Positions 43,200 through 57,130 of a stretch of DNA of 64,000 bases are shown in pieces. Each line of letters opens with the position of its first letter. Within the stretch, counting starts at the first letter, position 1. The stretch is from Rhynchospora pubera (taxonomy: Eukaryota; Streptophyta; Magnoliopsida; Poales; Cyperaceae), in the NCBI GenBank assembly GCA_028095005.1, contig CM051462.1, positions 173,795,955-173,859,954 on the forward strand. The letters are read 5' to 3'. The notes below the pieces were generated by a model. The model ran no database searches and was not told the DNA's origin. It saw only the letters and a list, made by a program, of their open reading frames with translations. The translations under genes and the position numbers were made by a program.

Positions 43200-44520
43200 A
43201 ATTAGAAAGAGATTTGAGTTTCCTAACTATAGATTAGCTTTTCTAATAATAATTCACTGCTAATTATTTCGATTTTAGAATTTATTTATTTTTAGAACTA
43301 TGTTTTTTTTCCCTCCAAGCTTGTACTTCTTCTGTCTTCCAAGTTAGAAACTAATAAAAAGTCATTTGCGGAACCCAAATATATATTATTTTATTATACA
43401 GTACCTTCTTTTTTGGAATAATTAACTCACGTATAATGGCTTACAAATTTTAATACAGCTTGTAACCGTGTAACCTTTACAGACTACACTGTCCCACATT
43501 CGTACTGTTATTTTTTTTAAAAAAAAAAGAAAAAGAAAAAAAATTATTGCTATGATTGTTAGTCCTTTAACAGGTTATTACAAAAGTTAAATAGTTACTG
43601 TGTATAACAACATAGTCAGGTTTTTTTATTACTTTTAACTAAGTTATTATGTCATGGAAAGTCAAATTAAACAATTAATTTCATTGAATAGTAACGTGCC
43701 GCCAGCCCGCCACCTGAAAATTGTACTATTAATTAGTTCAAATTTTCTAATAAGTGTGTTTCACAAAATGCCAATAATTCACTCGGACACAACTATAATC
43801 CCCCTACGGACTACGGGTGAAGTACTTTTTGAAGTTCCGATACAATGATGTTGGAAATTGGGCTTCATTTTAATTTTAATAAAGTCAAATAGTCAAACTT
43901 AATTAGTAAATCTAATGGATAACATGGTCATCTCTTATTCAAACGAATAAAAAAAACCCAAAGTTAATTTGTAAATGGATTCAGGTTTTCTATATATGTT
44001 AATTATTTAGAATTAATGCAATCGACTACGATAAAATGTTACTTTACTAGTCATTTAGTATTTACCAACAAGACAAGTTGCACTCGGTACCGACTGTTCC
44101 TTGCATTGCTATTGAGGATATAGTCATAAGATTTTGTTTGACTAATGGTTCCTAACTATAGATTAGGTTTTCTAATTATAATGCACCGCTGATTATTCGT
44201 TTCTCGATTTTATTTATTTATTATTATTATAACTAATGTTTCTTTCTCTAAGCTTATACATAACACATGCAGCCAAAAAGTTCCTTGCGGAACCCAAATG
44301 TAAATTACATTTATATTATACAGCACCTCCCTTTTGGGATAATTAAATCATGTATAATGGATTACAAACTACACCGTCCCTCATCCGTAATACTTTTTTT
44401 TCAATTTTTTTATTTTTATTCTACACAACAAAATGCCCATAATTCTCACTTGCATAGCGTTATAATTCCCTACTAGTGAACTCTTTTAGAAGTTCCGCTA
44501 CAATTTTGTTGGAAATTTAA
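43200..44520. repeat. Tandem duplication of AT-rich intergenic DNA
   Basis: The segment from about 43218 (CCTAACTATAGATTAG) recurs from about 44149. Further shared blocks include GCGGAACCCAAAT (43366/44287), TTATACAGYACCT (43394/44315) and CACAAAATGCC/CAACAAAATGCC (43762/44427). The offset is about 925 bp. The copies are diverged and have no coding part. Confidence 0.65.
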
Positions 44521-44943
44521 CTTAATTCTATACTTTTAATTAGCCAATTAGTCAAAATTGTTTAGTAATAAATAAAACGGATGACATGGTCTTCTCTTGT
44601 TCAAGAAAAAAAGTGAAAGTTAATTAGTAAATATGTATAGATCTTCTAGACGACTTATTAGTTATTTAGAATTCTCTTTTTTTTTTGGTGGGGGTGGGGG
44701 GGGAGGGGGCGGGAGAGAAGGAATTATTTAGAATTCTTGCATTGGCTTACAATATGTAAATTAAAATATTAGTATTTCTCTTAAATGAAGCCTTTATATA
44801 GCGGAGACCGTTCTTTCTCATTTACCAGGGTATTTTAATTAGGGTCTGAACAAGTTTTGATCTAACATGCAGTAGATAGTCTATATTCTGTGTATTTGCT
44901 GTTTCTATTCAAAGGAAAACAACACAAAATTGTTTATTGCTTT

Positions 44944-45159
44944 GTGTGTTTGGATGAGCATGGAATAAGGAATAAGAATAAGGAATTCGGTATGCGTGCT
45001 TATCCAAATTCTTTATTTTTATACCATGGTTTTATTAGTATAGGAATAAGGGCCCAAATTCCTTATTCTTGTGTTGTTTGGGTTGGACAAGAATAAGAAT
45101 AAGCACGCATACCGAAATTCCTTATTCTTATTTCTTATTTCATGCTCATCCAAACACAC
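44944..45159. mobile_element. Foldback MITE-like palindrome (216 bp)
   Basis: GTGTGTTTGGATGAGCATG (44944-44962) is inverted at 45141-45159. The pairing extends inward over the AATAAGAATAAGGAATT and GGTATGCGTGCTTAT blocks, leaving a loop of about 90 bp. Target duplications are unclear. GTGTTTGG-type ends recall Tourist or hAT MITEs. A G-rich tract lies just upstream at 44688-44715. Confidence 0.65.
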
Positions 45160-46925
45160 CCAAATAAATAAGAACAAAAGGTTCAACACAGTGATAAAAA
45201 ATATATATATATTCGCTGCTGAACCAAAAATGCATGGTAAGGAATTTATTATCTTCCCTCTATATGGAAAATTTTTATATTATAGCCAGCCATAAGAAAT
45301 AAGTCCAAGATTTATAATCGCCAACTAGCTAATGCATCGCGCTTCGCGATGAGCCAATGAATGATGGACCTAAATTGATCTTTTAATTGTTTCTTTTTTT
45401 TAGCAACAAAAAACTGATTGAAATATGATGGAGAAAGCATGAACTGCAACTATATTTGTAATAATTGAAAATCATTGCGGTGTGAGTAATTTGATGATTA
45501 ATAGAAGTACCAGCATCAACAAAGACCAAATTGTCACACAAAAAGTGATAAATTACAACCGGTGCATCTTTTTAGTTTCATTATATGAATATTGTACCAT
45601 TTTAGGTAAACATCGATGTTTGACATACAAACAGAATTTGTATATAAGGCACAAATAATAGATCTTTGTAGGGTCATTCTATGTGAGGATCAAAGAGATT
45701 AAATGAACCGGGTCGTCTACTGACATATTTGCCATTAAATGTAAATTAAGAAAATCCGCAATATTATGACCAGAAGCTGCATGCTGTGATAAAAATTCAC
45801 ATACATGAATTTGCCATCACTTAGGCTGACAACTATCTTGCATCCATCATTCGCCTTCTCCATAACCCTGCAAAGTTTAGCACAATATTTTATTGACATT
45901 GTCAGAAACTCAGAATCCTAAATCAGAGTTGTAACATTCAATCCATAATTAGTCCCGAAACATTCAAATTTTGCCTCACACAGTATAGTTAATTTCTGAT
46001 GATAAACTCGGATAATGATTGAATATCGTTGGATTTTACTTAAAAAAAAAAACACTTCCATACCAAACACAATACAAAGAATATAATCTCAGCAAATGAA
46101 ATGTCTTTTTCTGATGATAAACCCACAAGGCTGCTGATGAAGGAACTGACACATCTGATAGGGTGGTAGAAATTACATCATTGCCACTTTTGTTTTTTTC
46201 CCCCTCCCCCTAATGAGACGTCATTGCAATTTTGCCATTACTAAGGTAACCAGTGTGGTCCACTGGTCCTGGCTCGGTCGTCGCTTACTCGTCTTCAGTT
46301 CACATTTGCATCATTGCATGGTCAGGAACTTGTGTTCATCCACCTCACGGATAACTTTTTAGGAATATATTTCGTACCAAAAGATACTTGTGGAAATTTT
46401 GCAGAATGGTCCTTGTCATGATATCACAATTATCATACATAATTTCAGTCAATTAAAAAAAAAAGATTGTACAAGTTTCAAAATCTCTTAAAGCACCAGA
46501 TCGTTTGTCCACATTCGATCAAATAATTGAAATCGTGTACCATAATTACGGTGTCAGAGGAGCCCAATGCTTTTACCTAGTATCATTACCGTTTTCTCTT
46601 TTTTTCTGCTTTTCTATATTGTGTTGCTTTTTTTAATGGATATTGAAAAGAAATGTAAGAGGCAACATTCCATTTTTTATGTCAAGATGGAGACATTTAA
46701 TGCAGAACCCACTAATTATTAGTGGATTATGCGTTGTAATTAAGAGAAGTGTGAGAAACTGAGAACTAAAAAGCAAAAATGTAACATGATGGGTTTCTTG
46801 AGTGTAATTTATAAGAAAGGAAGTTATTTTTTCTCCAAGATAGCGAAACATATTAACTTTTCAACATTTATATCTTTTTAATTCCTACGTGGATGCTGAG
46901 TAGATAGTCACGACAAAAAAAAAAA
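45160..46925. other. AT-rich intergenic DNA, no gene seen
   Basis: Short frames only, none with a domain. A small hairpin, ATCGCGCTTCGCGAT, lies at about 45337-45351. An A-run (46915-46925) abuts the LINE remnant. Confidence 0.4.
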
Positions 46926-49400
46926 GGTATCCTGCAATTTTAAGCTTGCAACATTTATTTCGAAGCTTAGTGGCAAACAACCAAACTGCCTTCACCCCTG
47001 GGAGGGATATCGCGGACAATGTAATGGTGTTTAGAGAGGTTCTTCATTCTTTCTCTATGACCTCTTATAAACACCATGATTTCTGCTTTAAGTGTGATCT
47101 GTCTAAAGCCTTTGATAGGATGACATGGCCTTTTGTGAGGGGGGTTTTGCTCATGTATGGTTTTCCTGAGCCTTTTGTTAAGTGGATAATGATGTGTGTC
47201 AGTTCTGCTAGATTTTCAATTGTCTTTGATGGCCATTCTGATGGATTTATCCAACCAACAAGTGGTTTGCGCCAGGGTTGTGCTCTCTCTCAGTACATCT
47301 TTATTCTCTGTATGGATGTTCTCACGAGAATGCTTATGAAGGATACTCAAGAAGGCCGATTAACAGGGGTTAGGTTATCTAATAATGGTCCCAGTTTGAA
47401 TGCTTTGCTCTATGCGGATGACCTTTTAATTTTTGGAGAAGCATTTATAGCTGAGGTGCAGCGCATAGCGAACATCTTGGATCATTTCTGCGCCATCTCA
47501 GGTCAGCGAATAGGCCACAGCAAGACAAGAGTTTGGTTTTCAAGGGCTACACCAGAAAACATGAGGAATTTTGTGTTGACCGCTTTCAATGCGTCAAAAG
47601 CTTCTCCGAGTGAAATTTACCTCGGTTCTCCTGTCAATGCTCATCCCCTACCCACTTTCTTCCTCTGGTCAACAAAATTGAGGGTAAGCTTCAAGGTTAG
47701 AAGGCAACATTTCTTTCCCAAGCTGGCAAAATTACTCTAATTAAGGCAGTAGTGGAGCCTATGCTCTTGCATGCCATGTCCACCTCTGCTATCCCAAAAT
47801 CCACTCTTGATAGGATTCAATCACTGGTTCGTAGTTTTTTCTGGTCAGCCAAGGACAAACGAAAGATGTCCTTGACTGCTTGGAAAAAGCTGACAAGACC
47901 TAAAATGGAGAGGGGTCTTGGGTTCTAATTCAGCAGCACTATGGGTACAAATAGCAAAAGGAAAATATTTGAGAGAAGATAGTTTTTGGCTCTCTACTAG
48001 AAGGAACAGATGCACCAAACTATGGCAGGCAATCATGAATGCGCGCCAAGTTTTGCAGCAGCACGTTACTTGGCAATTGGGAAATGGTTCAGTGTGTGGT
48101 GCTTTTGGTCAACCGTGGCATAGTTTTTGGACTCAGGTCAATCCATCCTCCTCGAGGCAACGCCCCTTATCCGTCTCTCACTTCCTAAACCCATCAGGTC
48201 AATGGGATTGTGGTAAGCTTATAGAAGAGTTTGGATTTGCAATTGCATTGTTCATCTCCATGTCCATTACATCCCCCTTACTAGGGAAAACAAGAGCAGA
48301 CAGACTTATTTTCACATACGCAAGAAATGGTCAATTCACATTGAAGAAAGCATACCACCTTGTTGCACCAGAGGTGGCCCTGCCTAACTTCCCTCCTGAT
48401 CTGTTAAGGTTAATTTGGCACACAAAAGGATTACTCCCTCGTATCAGGTTGTTCTTATGGAAGGTATTGCATAACGGTTTACCGTTAGGTGATCTCATAG
48501 GGAGGAGAGTCTCTAATATCAGTAGGCCATGCTCTCTTTGTGGTTTTCATGCTGAGACCATTCAGCACGCACTTTTCAAGTGCCCATGGGCTCAGTCCCT
48601 ATGGTTTGCCTCCTCTCTGGGTCTACACACTGATGACCTGCCAGAAAACATATCAGAATTGTTGAAAACGGTATTGGGTTCAGAGGGGGAGGATATAGCT
48701 CGCATTGTAGCAAACCATCTTTGGGCTCTATGGAAATTGAGATGCATTGAGGTTTTCCAAGGAAAGAATGCTACCCCTCAGTCCTTTATGGCATTGGCGA
48801 CTTCATATAGCAAATTGACAGTAGATGCCGGGTTGGCTTCATGCCGTGCAGTGGGGCCGACGCCGCAAAATTGCTCTCAGGTACTGCTACGTGCATAGTG
48901 GATGGGTCTTATGTCAAGCCACACAGTGCTGGATGGGCTTATCTTCTTTCAAATGCACATGGTAAGCTGTTAGAGTATGGTGTGCAGGAGGGAGATGCAT
49001 CATCTCCACTGCAAGCGGAGGTAAAGGCCATGCTACATGCTACACGTGCTGTGTTGAGTCATGGCATCAATGATTGTGTGTTTCATACAGACTGCTCTAA
49101 TTTAAATATGGTGATATGTGGATACTAGAGTGCAGAACAATTGGATTGGAGTGCGTACCACGACTTACTCGATTTGCTATATGTCTTCAGAACCAATCCT
49201 GGTTTTCATTGTAGTCTAGTTCCTAGGGAAGAGTTAGTCGTTGTGGATGTATTAGCAAAATTTGCTAGGCTGAACAATGTCTCTTATGTAGGCAATACTT
49301 TTCCAATTTTCTTGCCTATTGGTTGTAACATATCTGAAGTGGAATGAATTTCTATACCTACGGGTTTCATATAAAAAAAATAAAAATAAAAAATAATTAT
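46926..49400 (+). pseudogene. LINE remnant: RT, zf-RVT and RNase H with frame breaks
   Basis: The 5' part is missing; homology begins inside the RT (NNQTAFTPGRDI). The first piece (to 47740) has KAFDRMTWPF, GLRQGCALS and the catalytic YADDLLIFG. The frame breaks near 47690. GLGF is followed by a stop, and an internal deletion seems to join it to ALWVQIAKGKYL near 47920. The second piece (47918-48898) carries the zf-RVT block PCSLCGFHAE. The RNase H part starts in another frame at about 48870 (IVDGSYVKPHSAGWAY, with later LQAEVKAM and FHTDCSN) and is cut by TAG at 49126-49128 before its end at 49347. An A-rich tail follows at 49372-49395. This LINE has RNase H, so it differs from the 20-kb one. 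Confidence 0.85.
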
Positions 49401-50174
49401 TAACAAATTTAGATTAAAAAATGCATTGCTTAGCTAATCATTTGGAGTCTCTAGACCTAGCCCTAAAATTACCTTACCTTTTTGCGAAATTAAATCAAAG
49501 GAAAAACACATTTATTTCTTACAATTGCTGAGTGAATGAAAAACTTTGAATAAAAGGTTCCATAAAAAGAGTCAGTCATGTAGCCCACTTTCATGTTTCA
49601 CCAACTGCACTGCATCGGTTTACAGAAAAAGTCCATTTATCACCTGGTTTAAGCTATTCATGATATTAACCGTGACAACTTTCCACACGAGTGCAAACAA
49701 TTTCATTTAGATGCTCCAATCTATTGACTGTCGTGCGTGTGGAACTTAGATGTCTAATCCTTAATGTAACCAAGCAACATGCAAAGCGGAGCTAAGGATA
49801 AGTAACAAAACGTACAAATAATCATGAATTATTACCTAAAAATAAAACAAACACTCCACATGTACACTCACACAATGGTTTTATTCAATGAACAAAGTTA
49901 AAGACCATCCGACCAACCACCATTTATTATTACGAGTAGAGAATGGAACTGGCTATCGAAACAATACCAAAGTACAAATAATACAACACAACCAGCAACA
50001 CTCTCAATCCAATATACTCCAAAATTTCTCAGAAGTATAATTTTAACAAAATAAAGCAAGAAGCCACCCGCATTTGGAACATATAATGAGACTTTCTCCC
50101 TTCCAACCTTCATATTGACTATGCATAACTAAAGGCTCATAATATAAGATCTATTGGTCTAAACCATAATGCCT
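49401..50174. other. Region between the LINE and the MTV1-like stop codon
   Basis: Nothing coding was recognised. The part from about 49860 to 50174 may be 3' untranslated sequence of the minus-strand MTV1-like gene; no certain polyadenylation site could be chosen. Confidence 0.35.
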
Positions 50175-53100
50175 TCAAATAACTCTCTTGGAACCACGTG
50201 CCGCAGCTAGGTGATCCTGTCAGAAGAGAGAGATATTCATTACTGAAACAGATCAAGGGGCAACTTGCAAAAGAGAGCTATACAAATTTATTTAAACAAC
50301 TGTGGTTAGTAGGGCATTAAATATGTTGTCGCTTCTTTACCCAACTGTGGATAACTAGAGGAGGATGTTAAGGATTAAGCCCTGGAAGTTAATTTTCTTG
50401 GTGAATCATTCAAGGCAACAATGCTCAACTTACTATAATTGGTGGTACTTTGGAAATTTCAATCGCTAATTAATGCCAGGCCTGAAATTTGCATTTCTCA
50501 ATAGAAGAAATTACTGTAAAACTGATTTTGTCATTCGTTGATAACATGTATTTATTTTTGCCTTTTTGGTGTAAATTTTCTGAGAAAATGGCAACAAATC
50601 AATCAACATACTAAGTGAAAGTTTACTTACTGAGACAAAATCAAAAGCCTTAGTCTCCTCTTTCTTCGAGCTACCCGTCGTGGCAACATGACTCTGTGCA
50701 GGGTTATTAGTCACCTGGAAAATATCAGGCAATGGTGAATTTAAACCACCACTTGTGCCGAAACCACCACCCATACCGCCGAAGCCCGTATTACTATTAC
50801 TGATATTCATATTAGCACCAGGTCCAGTATTATAAGCGCCCAAATTTTGCAAAATCTGTTGTTGTTGAGCAATAAAAGCCCCCATTGCACTATAATCAAT
50901 ATTCATTTGTTGACCTAAAAAGGCTGGGTTCAGCATGAATTGTGGAGATACATTGTTGAACTGTGATGGCGGTGCTTGAGTGTAGAGAGAATTCAAGCCC
51001 AGTGCACCATTAAGGGCCCCACCTGTCACTGGCTGGTTAGGTTGCCCTTGAGACAAGCTGCCACTAATGTTCAAACCAGCCATCAGGTCATTGACATTGC
51101 TTTGATCAGCTGTTTTAGGGCTGATGTCACCAAATATATCAGGTATCTCATTTTTACTAGTGGTAGAAGAGTTCTCATCAACTGTCAAGCCTGAAAAGAG
51201 ATCATCTTTTGGTTCTTTATCTTCATTCACATGGAACGACACATCAGCAAATGGGTCAGTGCCATTGCTGGTTGGAGTGTTGCTGATGTCTGCAATATTG
51301 CCAGTGCTGATATCAGTGAGGGGGCTGGTGCTGATATCAGGGATGGTGGGCCCAACACTGCCAAACAAGTCATCAATTGTCTGGCTGGCATTATGATTAT
51401 TAGTGGTATTATTTTGCGTCGGCGTTTCGATGGGAATTTGATCATCTAGCAAGTCGCCTGTGTCAATTAAGTCAGGTAACTCGACAGCTGGAGAAGGTTT
51501 TATTTGTACCTCTATAGGCTCTGCCCCACTTCTTGTTTCAGTGGATTGCTCTCCATCTAGCATATTGAGGACCTATATCAAGCAAAGAAGCCAAATTCTT
51601 TCAAGTTTAGAACATTTAAGAGATGGTATATGCCTCCAAGCAGTCCCATTTGCAGTAAGCACTCTAAGAAGCATACAATTTCATCAACATCCAGTTATAA
51701 GCATTCTGTAATTTGCCTATGTTAAACTTTGCACATTCTCAGCAAAAAATAAATAAAAAATAAAAATAAAAATACTACAAAAAATAGAAGTAATGATTTA
51801 ATTAATAAAAATTTCTTACCTTTGATGCTTTCTCTCTCAAAGAGACTTGTGGTAAGTCACAACATTTGACCACAGAATCACTGTTCTCACTAAAATAAGA
51901 TGAAATAATAGAGTAAGGCTCGTCATCCTTTTTCCTCAACATTGCTTCCAAGACACAGATTGCTTTCATCCTAACCTGAAAAAACAAAAAGAGAAGTACA
52001 AACGATACAATCAAGTTCATTTATAAGACAACTGATGTGAAACCGACCTTATGGTACCAACGGACCATATGTCGGTGCAACAGCAGCTTTCACCCTCCAA
52101 AGGTAGCAATAACTGACAAAAAAAAAAGATGTATACTAGGGAATGATCATTGACCTGCCATAGAGGAGACTGAAGCTTGGAATCAATAGCTCGACTCAAA
52201 GCAACAGCATCCGATTTTGCGGCCTCAGCCAGAAACACTTGCAAAGCATCCCGGGTAGGTTGTAGCCTGACACCGCCAGTTGTAACAATCGTTTCCAAAA
52301 GCCTCTCCTCACGGGTCTTGATCCCCGTTCGACCTGAACCCGAACCGGAACCTATGGCAACCCAATTTGACCAATTATTAGATCGATATTGGATGAAATA
52401 AAAAAAATATTTCCTTATTGTAATCAATGTAACGTTTCATTGTCCTCGTACTTCTCGATAACACTTCACACTGAAAAAAACAAGAATTTGGTTTCAAACT
52501 TTCAATATATAATTACCTGCATCATCGTTGATGCCTGATGTTGATAACCCAGCACCAGAATCAGGGCCCCACTTTGAATTCTGCACAGATTTTGAGATGC
52601 TCGAAGAGGCTCCGCTCCAGCTAGCCTCAGTATAACCATCACTGTTCTTCTCGGTGGTAAGAGATCGCCTTAGTGTTGCAGGGCTTCTATACGTGCCTGA
52701 GCCAGCACTGCTGTTATTCTCGGGCTTAATTATGTTATGTGCAGCAGCAAATGTGCTTAAGCCTTGTTTAAGGGAAGCACTTCCTATTTCAACCACCTCA
52801 CTTAAAAAGGATTTCTTATCTTCCCTCATCGATGGCTCATAATTGGTATTACCTGGAAAAATCACGATTGTCTAGGTAAGTCAACTTTAAAGGAAGTACA
52901 AGGAGATGAAGAATAATTCACCAGAAGACTATTGCATATTAGAATCACGATTGTCACACCCAGATTTTACACTATTTTAGTAAATGCAAATTATACCCAA
53001 CATTTTCATACTTACATCACGACTGTTTTTAGGACTAATCACATATAATGTCTAACTGTTTTAAGTTATAAACAAATGGTCAAGAACACAAAGACAGACC

Positions 53101-53938
53101 TACTACCCTATAATTATTTTTATTTAAATCTACCAAGCTGATCCACTCAACTCAAAAAGGTGTAAATATAATATTGTCTTGGACTTTTGTTTATTTTATG
53201 GTTCAATTGTAAAAAAGGGAGAGGAGACAGCAAAAACTAATAAGCATTCAACAAAACGTTATCTTTTCAGCAAATTCTCAAGTGAACAGATCAGGACCTC
53301 TGAATCGTATTTTTTCTAGGTGCAAGTCCAAATCAGAAAAGGTTCAGAATTCAAGAAGAAAAGTTTATTAATTACCAAATCCTTGGATACGCTTGCCTAG
53401 GCCTTCTGAAACAGCCGGGCCCGGCTTGCTCTCCTCAGTGGAGAAAATGGCAGCCATGGCCTCAGTTGCCATTTCACGGACGGCCTTGTTCAGCGCATCT
53501 CCCTTTAATGGATCAGGATGCCCTTTATAGTGCACCAGAGGGCGCACAGCCGTCGAGTTACGTTGCATCTCTCTCCTGAACTCATTTCCCGACTTTCCCA
53601 CCGCGTATTTAATTAACCTCAATGTCTAATTACAATAGCAATGAAAGAACAGTAAGGTCAGAATTACCAGCTGAATTTGAACAATTCAAAGGAATTGAAT
53701 TGAATCGAAATTGTTAGTAGTGCATGAGAACCTTTTGCTTGACAAGAGGGCTCTTGTGATCGAGGCGCTTGAGAACAAAATCAGACATCTCCTTGACGAT
53801 GCTTGAATCAGAGACGCGCAACAACTCACAGATCTCCTCCAACTTGTAGACGGGCGCGACCTTATCTTCGTCCGTTGTCACCCCATCCACCATGCGAGAT
53901 CGCCAGTACGATTCCACTGCTCTCCGACTCGTATCCAT
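50175..53938 (-). CDS. MTV1: ENTH/VHS-domain trafficking adaptor, MTV1/tepsin-like
   Basis: Seven exons: 53938-53732, 53625-53376, 52852-52517, 52351-52155, 51975-51820, 51572-50631 and 50216-50175. All introns are GT-AG and the frame encodes 709 residues. The N-terminal ENTH-like domain (about 1-130) opens MDTSRRAVESYWRSRM and includes KSPLVKQK/TLRLIKYAVGK. A tepsin-type VHS-like helical domain (about 270-385) has RLLETIVTTGGVRLQPTRDA. A long disordered half follows, rich in Asn, Gly and Gln, with acidic-phenylalanine motifs (DDLFGS, DPFADVSF, DDLFSGL, PDIFQV) of the kind that bind adaptor ears. The last 13-residue exon, DHLAAARGSKRVI, matches the end of Arabidopsis MTV1 as I remember it. 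MTV1 works at the trans-Golgi network with clathrin and AP-4 in sorting of vacuolar cargo. The copy looks complete. Confidence 0.9.
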
Positions 53939-54709
53939 GCTTCAATTTGATGGAATCAATTGCCTTGGCGAAGATCTACCAATGAAGCACGACCAACTAA
54001 TTGAATTGACAAAAGAGGAAGATGAGTTCGCGATCCCAGTTTAAGTAGAGGATCTTCAAGTGTTACACTGGGTTTGACGATTGAGATCAGCGGAGAAATC
54101 TAGGGTTTCGATTGCATCCAGAGAAAGAGAGAGAGAGAGATTTGGGTGGAAGACGAGAGAAGAAACGCAAATATTTTATTTTATTTTATTTTCTAGTGGT
54201 AATAACAGATAAATACATTGATTATGCATCTGGAGTAGGAAATCCCGATATTAAAACTTCTCATCTCAATTTAGCTGCTATGAATAATAGAGAGTTGGCT
54301 CTTTTCATAAATCAATAAACCGAGTGCAGCTAATATTTTGACCGCGCAATAGGGGCTGCCGGACGAGACCGAGACGCGCGCGCAGAGTGAAGGGCGCCAC
54401 CGACCAAAAGAGACTCTACTCTCTTTTATTTATTTTGCTCAATTTATTTTTTTTAGTTAGTGCTAATGTCAATTAGGGGTTTTTAATCAAGCTGAGCTGG
54501 TAATATTCATATTAACAATAGTGTCAGTGTTATCATAGAACGATCTTGAAAGTAACACTTCCTTTTTAATATCATCTTTTACAGTATCAACGATATTGCA
54601 TATACATGCATGTATATACATCATACATATTTTACTTAAAAATTAAAATTTTATCACGTTGGACAAGTGTACGTGTCCTATATGTTTGACACTAGCTACT
54701 CCCTATATA
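53939..54709. other. Promoter and leader side of the MTV1-like gene, then spacer
   Basis: Directly upstream of the start codon are a CT-rich leader (transcribed strand; GA run at 54121-54140) and a short GC-rich patch (54361-54405, GAGACGCGCGCGCAG). The 68-codon frame at 54112-54318 has no domain. AT-rich spacer follows up to the satellite. Confidence 0.4.
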
Positions 54710-56784
54710 TAAATGATACTCAGAATTGTTGCCATAATAATCATTTGAACTTATAATTGAATTATTTGCAGTTTATATGCGTAATAACCATTATATAATC
54801 TAATATTTTTGAATAAATAACATATGAATCATATTCTAAATAGTATAAAGAGATTAAATTTAGATTATTATGATGAAATGACTTACAAAACATTCAGAAA
54901 CGATTGATATACTCAAACGATACACAGAATTGCATTATTAGCAATTTATATGCGTAATACCATGTATAATCCAATATTTTCGAATTAATAACATATGAAT
55001 CATATTCTAGACAGTAAAAAAAGTTTAAATGTAAATTATAATAATGAAATGACTTAGAATGAATCCAGAAATTATTGAAATGCTCAAATGAAACTCATAA
55101 TTGCATTATTTACACTTTATACGCGTAATTACTATTTATAATCCAATCTTTTTTAATAAATAAGATATGAATCATATTTAGATAGTATAAAAAAGTTTAA
55201 ATGTAGATTATTGTAATAAAATGACTTAAAATGAACACAGAAACAATTAAAATCCTCAAATGATGTTCAGAATTACATTATTTGCACTTTATATGCGTAA
55301 TTACAAAGTATAATCCAATAATTTTTAACAAATTACATGTGAATCATATTCTAGACAGTATAAAGATTTGAAATATAGATTATTATGATGAAAACACTTA
55401 GAATCAATGTAGAAACGATTTAAATGCTCAAATGATGCTCAGAATTGCATTATTTGCATTTTATATGCATAATTGTCGTGTATAATCCAATCTTTTTTAA
55501 CAAAGTACATATGAATAATATTATAGATAGTATAAAGAGTATAAATTTAGATTATTGTGATGAAATGACTTAGAATGAATGCATAAACGATTTAAATGCT
55601 CGTATTAGACTAAAAATTGCATTATTTGCACTTGATATGCGTAATTACGATGTATAATCCATTTTTTATTAATAAAAAAATATATGAATCATATTCTAGA
55701 CAGTATAAAGTTTTTAAATATATATTATTATGATAAATGACTTAGAATGAATACAGAAACGATTTAAATGCTCAAATGGTGCTCAAAATTGCATTATTTA
55801 CACTTTATATGCATAATTACCATGTAGAATCAAATATTTTTGCATAAAATATGTATGAATCAAATTCTAGACAGTATATAGAGTATAAATGTAGATTATT
55901 ATGATTAAATTACTTAGAATGAATCCAGAAACGATTGAAATGCTCAAACGACGCTCAGACATGAATTATTCGCACATTATATGTGTAATTATCATTTATA
56001 ATCCAATCTTTTTGAACAAATCACATATGAATCATATTTTAGACAGTATGAAGAGCTTAAATGTAGATTATTGTGATGAAATAACTTAGAATTAATCCAG
56101 AAACGATTGAAATGCTCAAAATTGCATTCTTTGCACATTATATGCGTAATTACCTTATATAATCAAATTTCTTTGAATAAATAACATATTAATAAGAGTT
56201 TCAATGTCGATTATTGCAACGAAATGACTTAGAATGAATCCAGAAACGAATGAAATGCTGAAATAATGCTCAGAATTGCATTATTTGCATTTTATATGCG
56301 TAATTACCATGTATAATCCAATATTTTCAAATAAATTAGATATGAATAACAATCTAGATGTAATAAGGAGTTTAAATGTAGATTATTGTGATGAAACAAT
56401 TTAGAATTAATTCGAAAATGATTGAATTGCTCAAATGATGCTCATAATTGCATTCTTTGCACTTTATATGCGTAATTACCTTGTATAATCAAATATTCTT
56501 GAATAAATAACATATTAACAATATTCTAGACAGTATAAATAATTTCAATGTGGATTATTGCGACGAAATGACTTAGAATGAATTCATAAACGAATTAAAT
56601 GCTCAAATAATTCTCAAAATTGCATTATTTGCATTTTATATGCGTAATTACCATGTATAATACAATTTTTTTTCAAATAATTTAGATATGAATCACAATC
56701 TAGACGTTATAAAAAGTTTAAATGTAGATTATTGTCATGAAATGACTTAAAATGAATCCAAAAATAATTGAAATGCTAAAATGA
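54710..56784. repeat. 172-bp satellite array, block 1 (about 12 monomers)
   Basis: The landmark TTGCATTATTTGC recurs at 54757, 54930, 55101, 55273, 55445, 55617, 55789, 55961, 56122, 56276, 56448 and 56620. Most steps are 171-173 bp, with two short steps (161, 154) from internal deletions. Other constant blocks are TGACTTAGAATGAATCCAGA, TATATGCGTAATTACCATG and ATGAATCATATTCTAGACAG. Monomers are very AT-rich and clearly diverged. All open frames here are by-products of the repeat. Confidence 0.92.
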
Positions 56785-57130
56785 AATGTCTCCTAAAAGC
56801 ATCCTCCTCAACAACCGGCTGAGCAGCTGGAGCTGCACGCTCGGCTGCCTGGCGGCCACGCTCTTAACCATCAATCAATCGCTGATCACAAGTGGGCTGA
56901 GGGCCACGAGGATCAGGTACATCCTGCCCCGCTCCTTGAGCACCTGGGGCCTCTTCCTATCTCTGACCACGACCATGGGTTGCTCGTCGCCCACAGTTCA
57001 TGGCATGCTTAGCTCGACCTGTTACACACAATTTAGTACACGCACAAGAAACAAAACAAAACAAAACAACACTTACTTAAGCTAACCCCACTCAAACGTC
57101 CTTTAGGTCTGGTTTAGGTAGGGTAACCAT
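56785..57130 (-). pseudogene. Ty3/gypsy gag N-terminal stub
   Basis: Reading minus from the priming site, an ATG at about 57002 opens a frame rich in Arg, Gly, Gln, Ala and Pro, like the N-termini of Tekay/Del-type gag proteins. It is broken by at least two in-frame stops (TAG near 56960, TAA near 56864). It ends abruptly at the satellite junction (56784/56785), so nearly the whole element body is missing. Confidence 0.55.

Noticed and set aside
55901..56089. Small frames in the satellite (also 60062-60289)
   Set aside because: They follow from the repeat unit and are not kept across monomers.
56786..57085. 99-codon plus-strand frame in the satellite interruption
   Set aside because: It is antisense to the gag stub next to the minus-strand priming site; composition and context favour the minus-strand reading.
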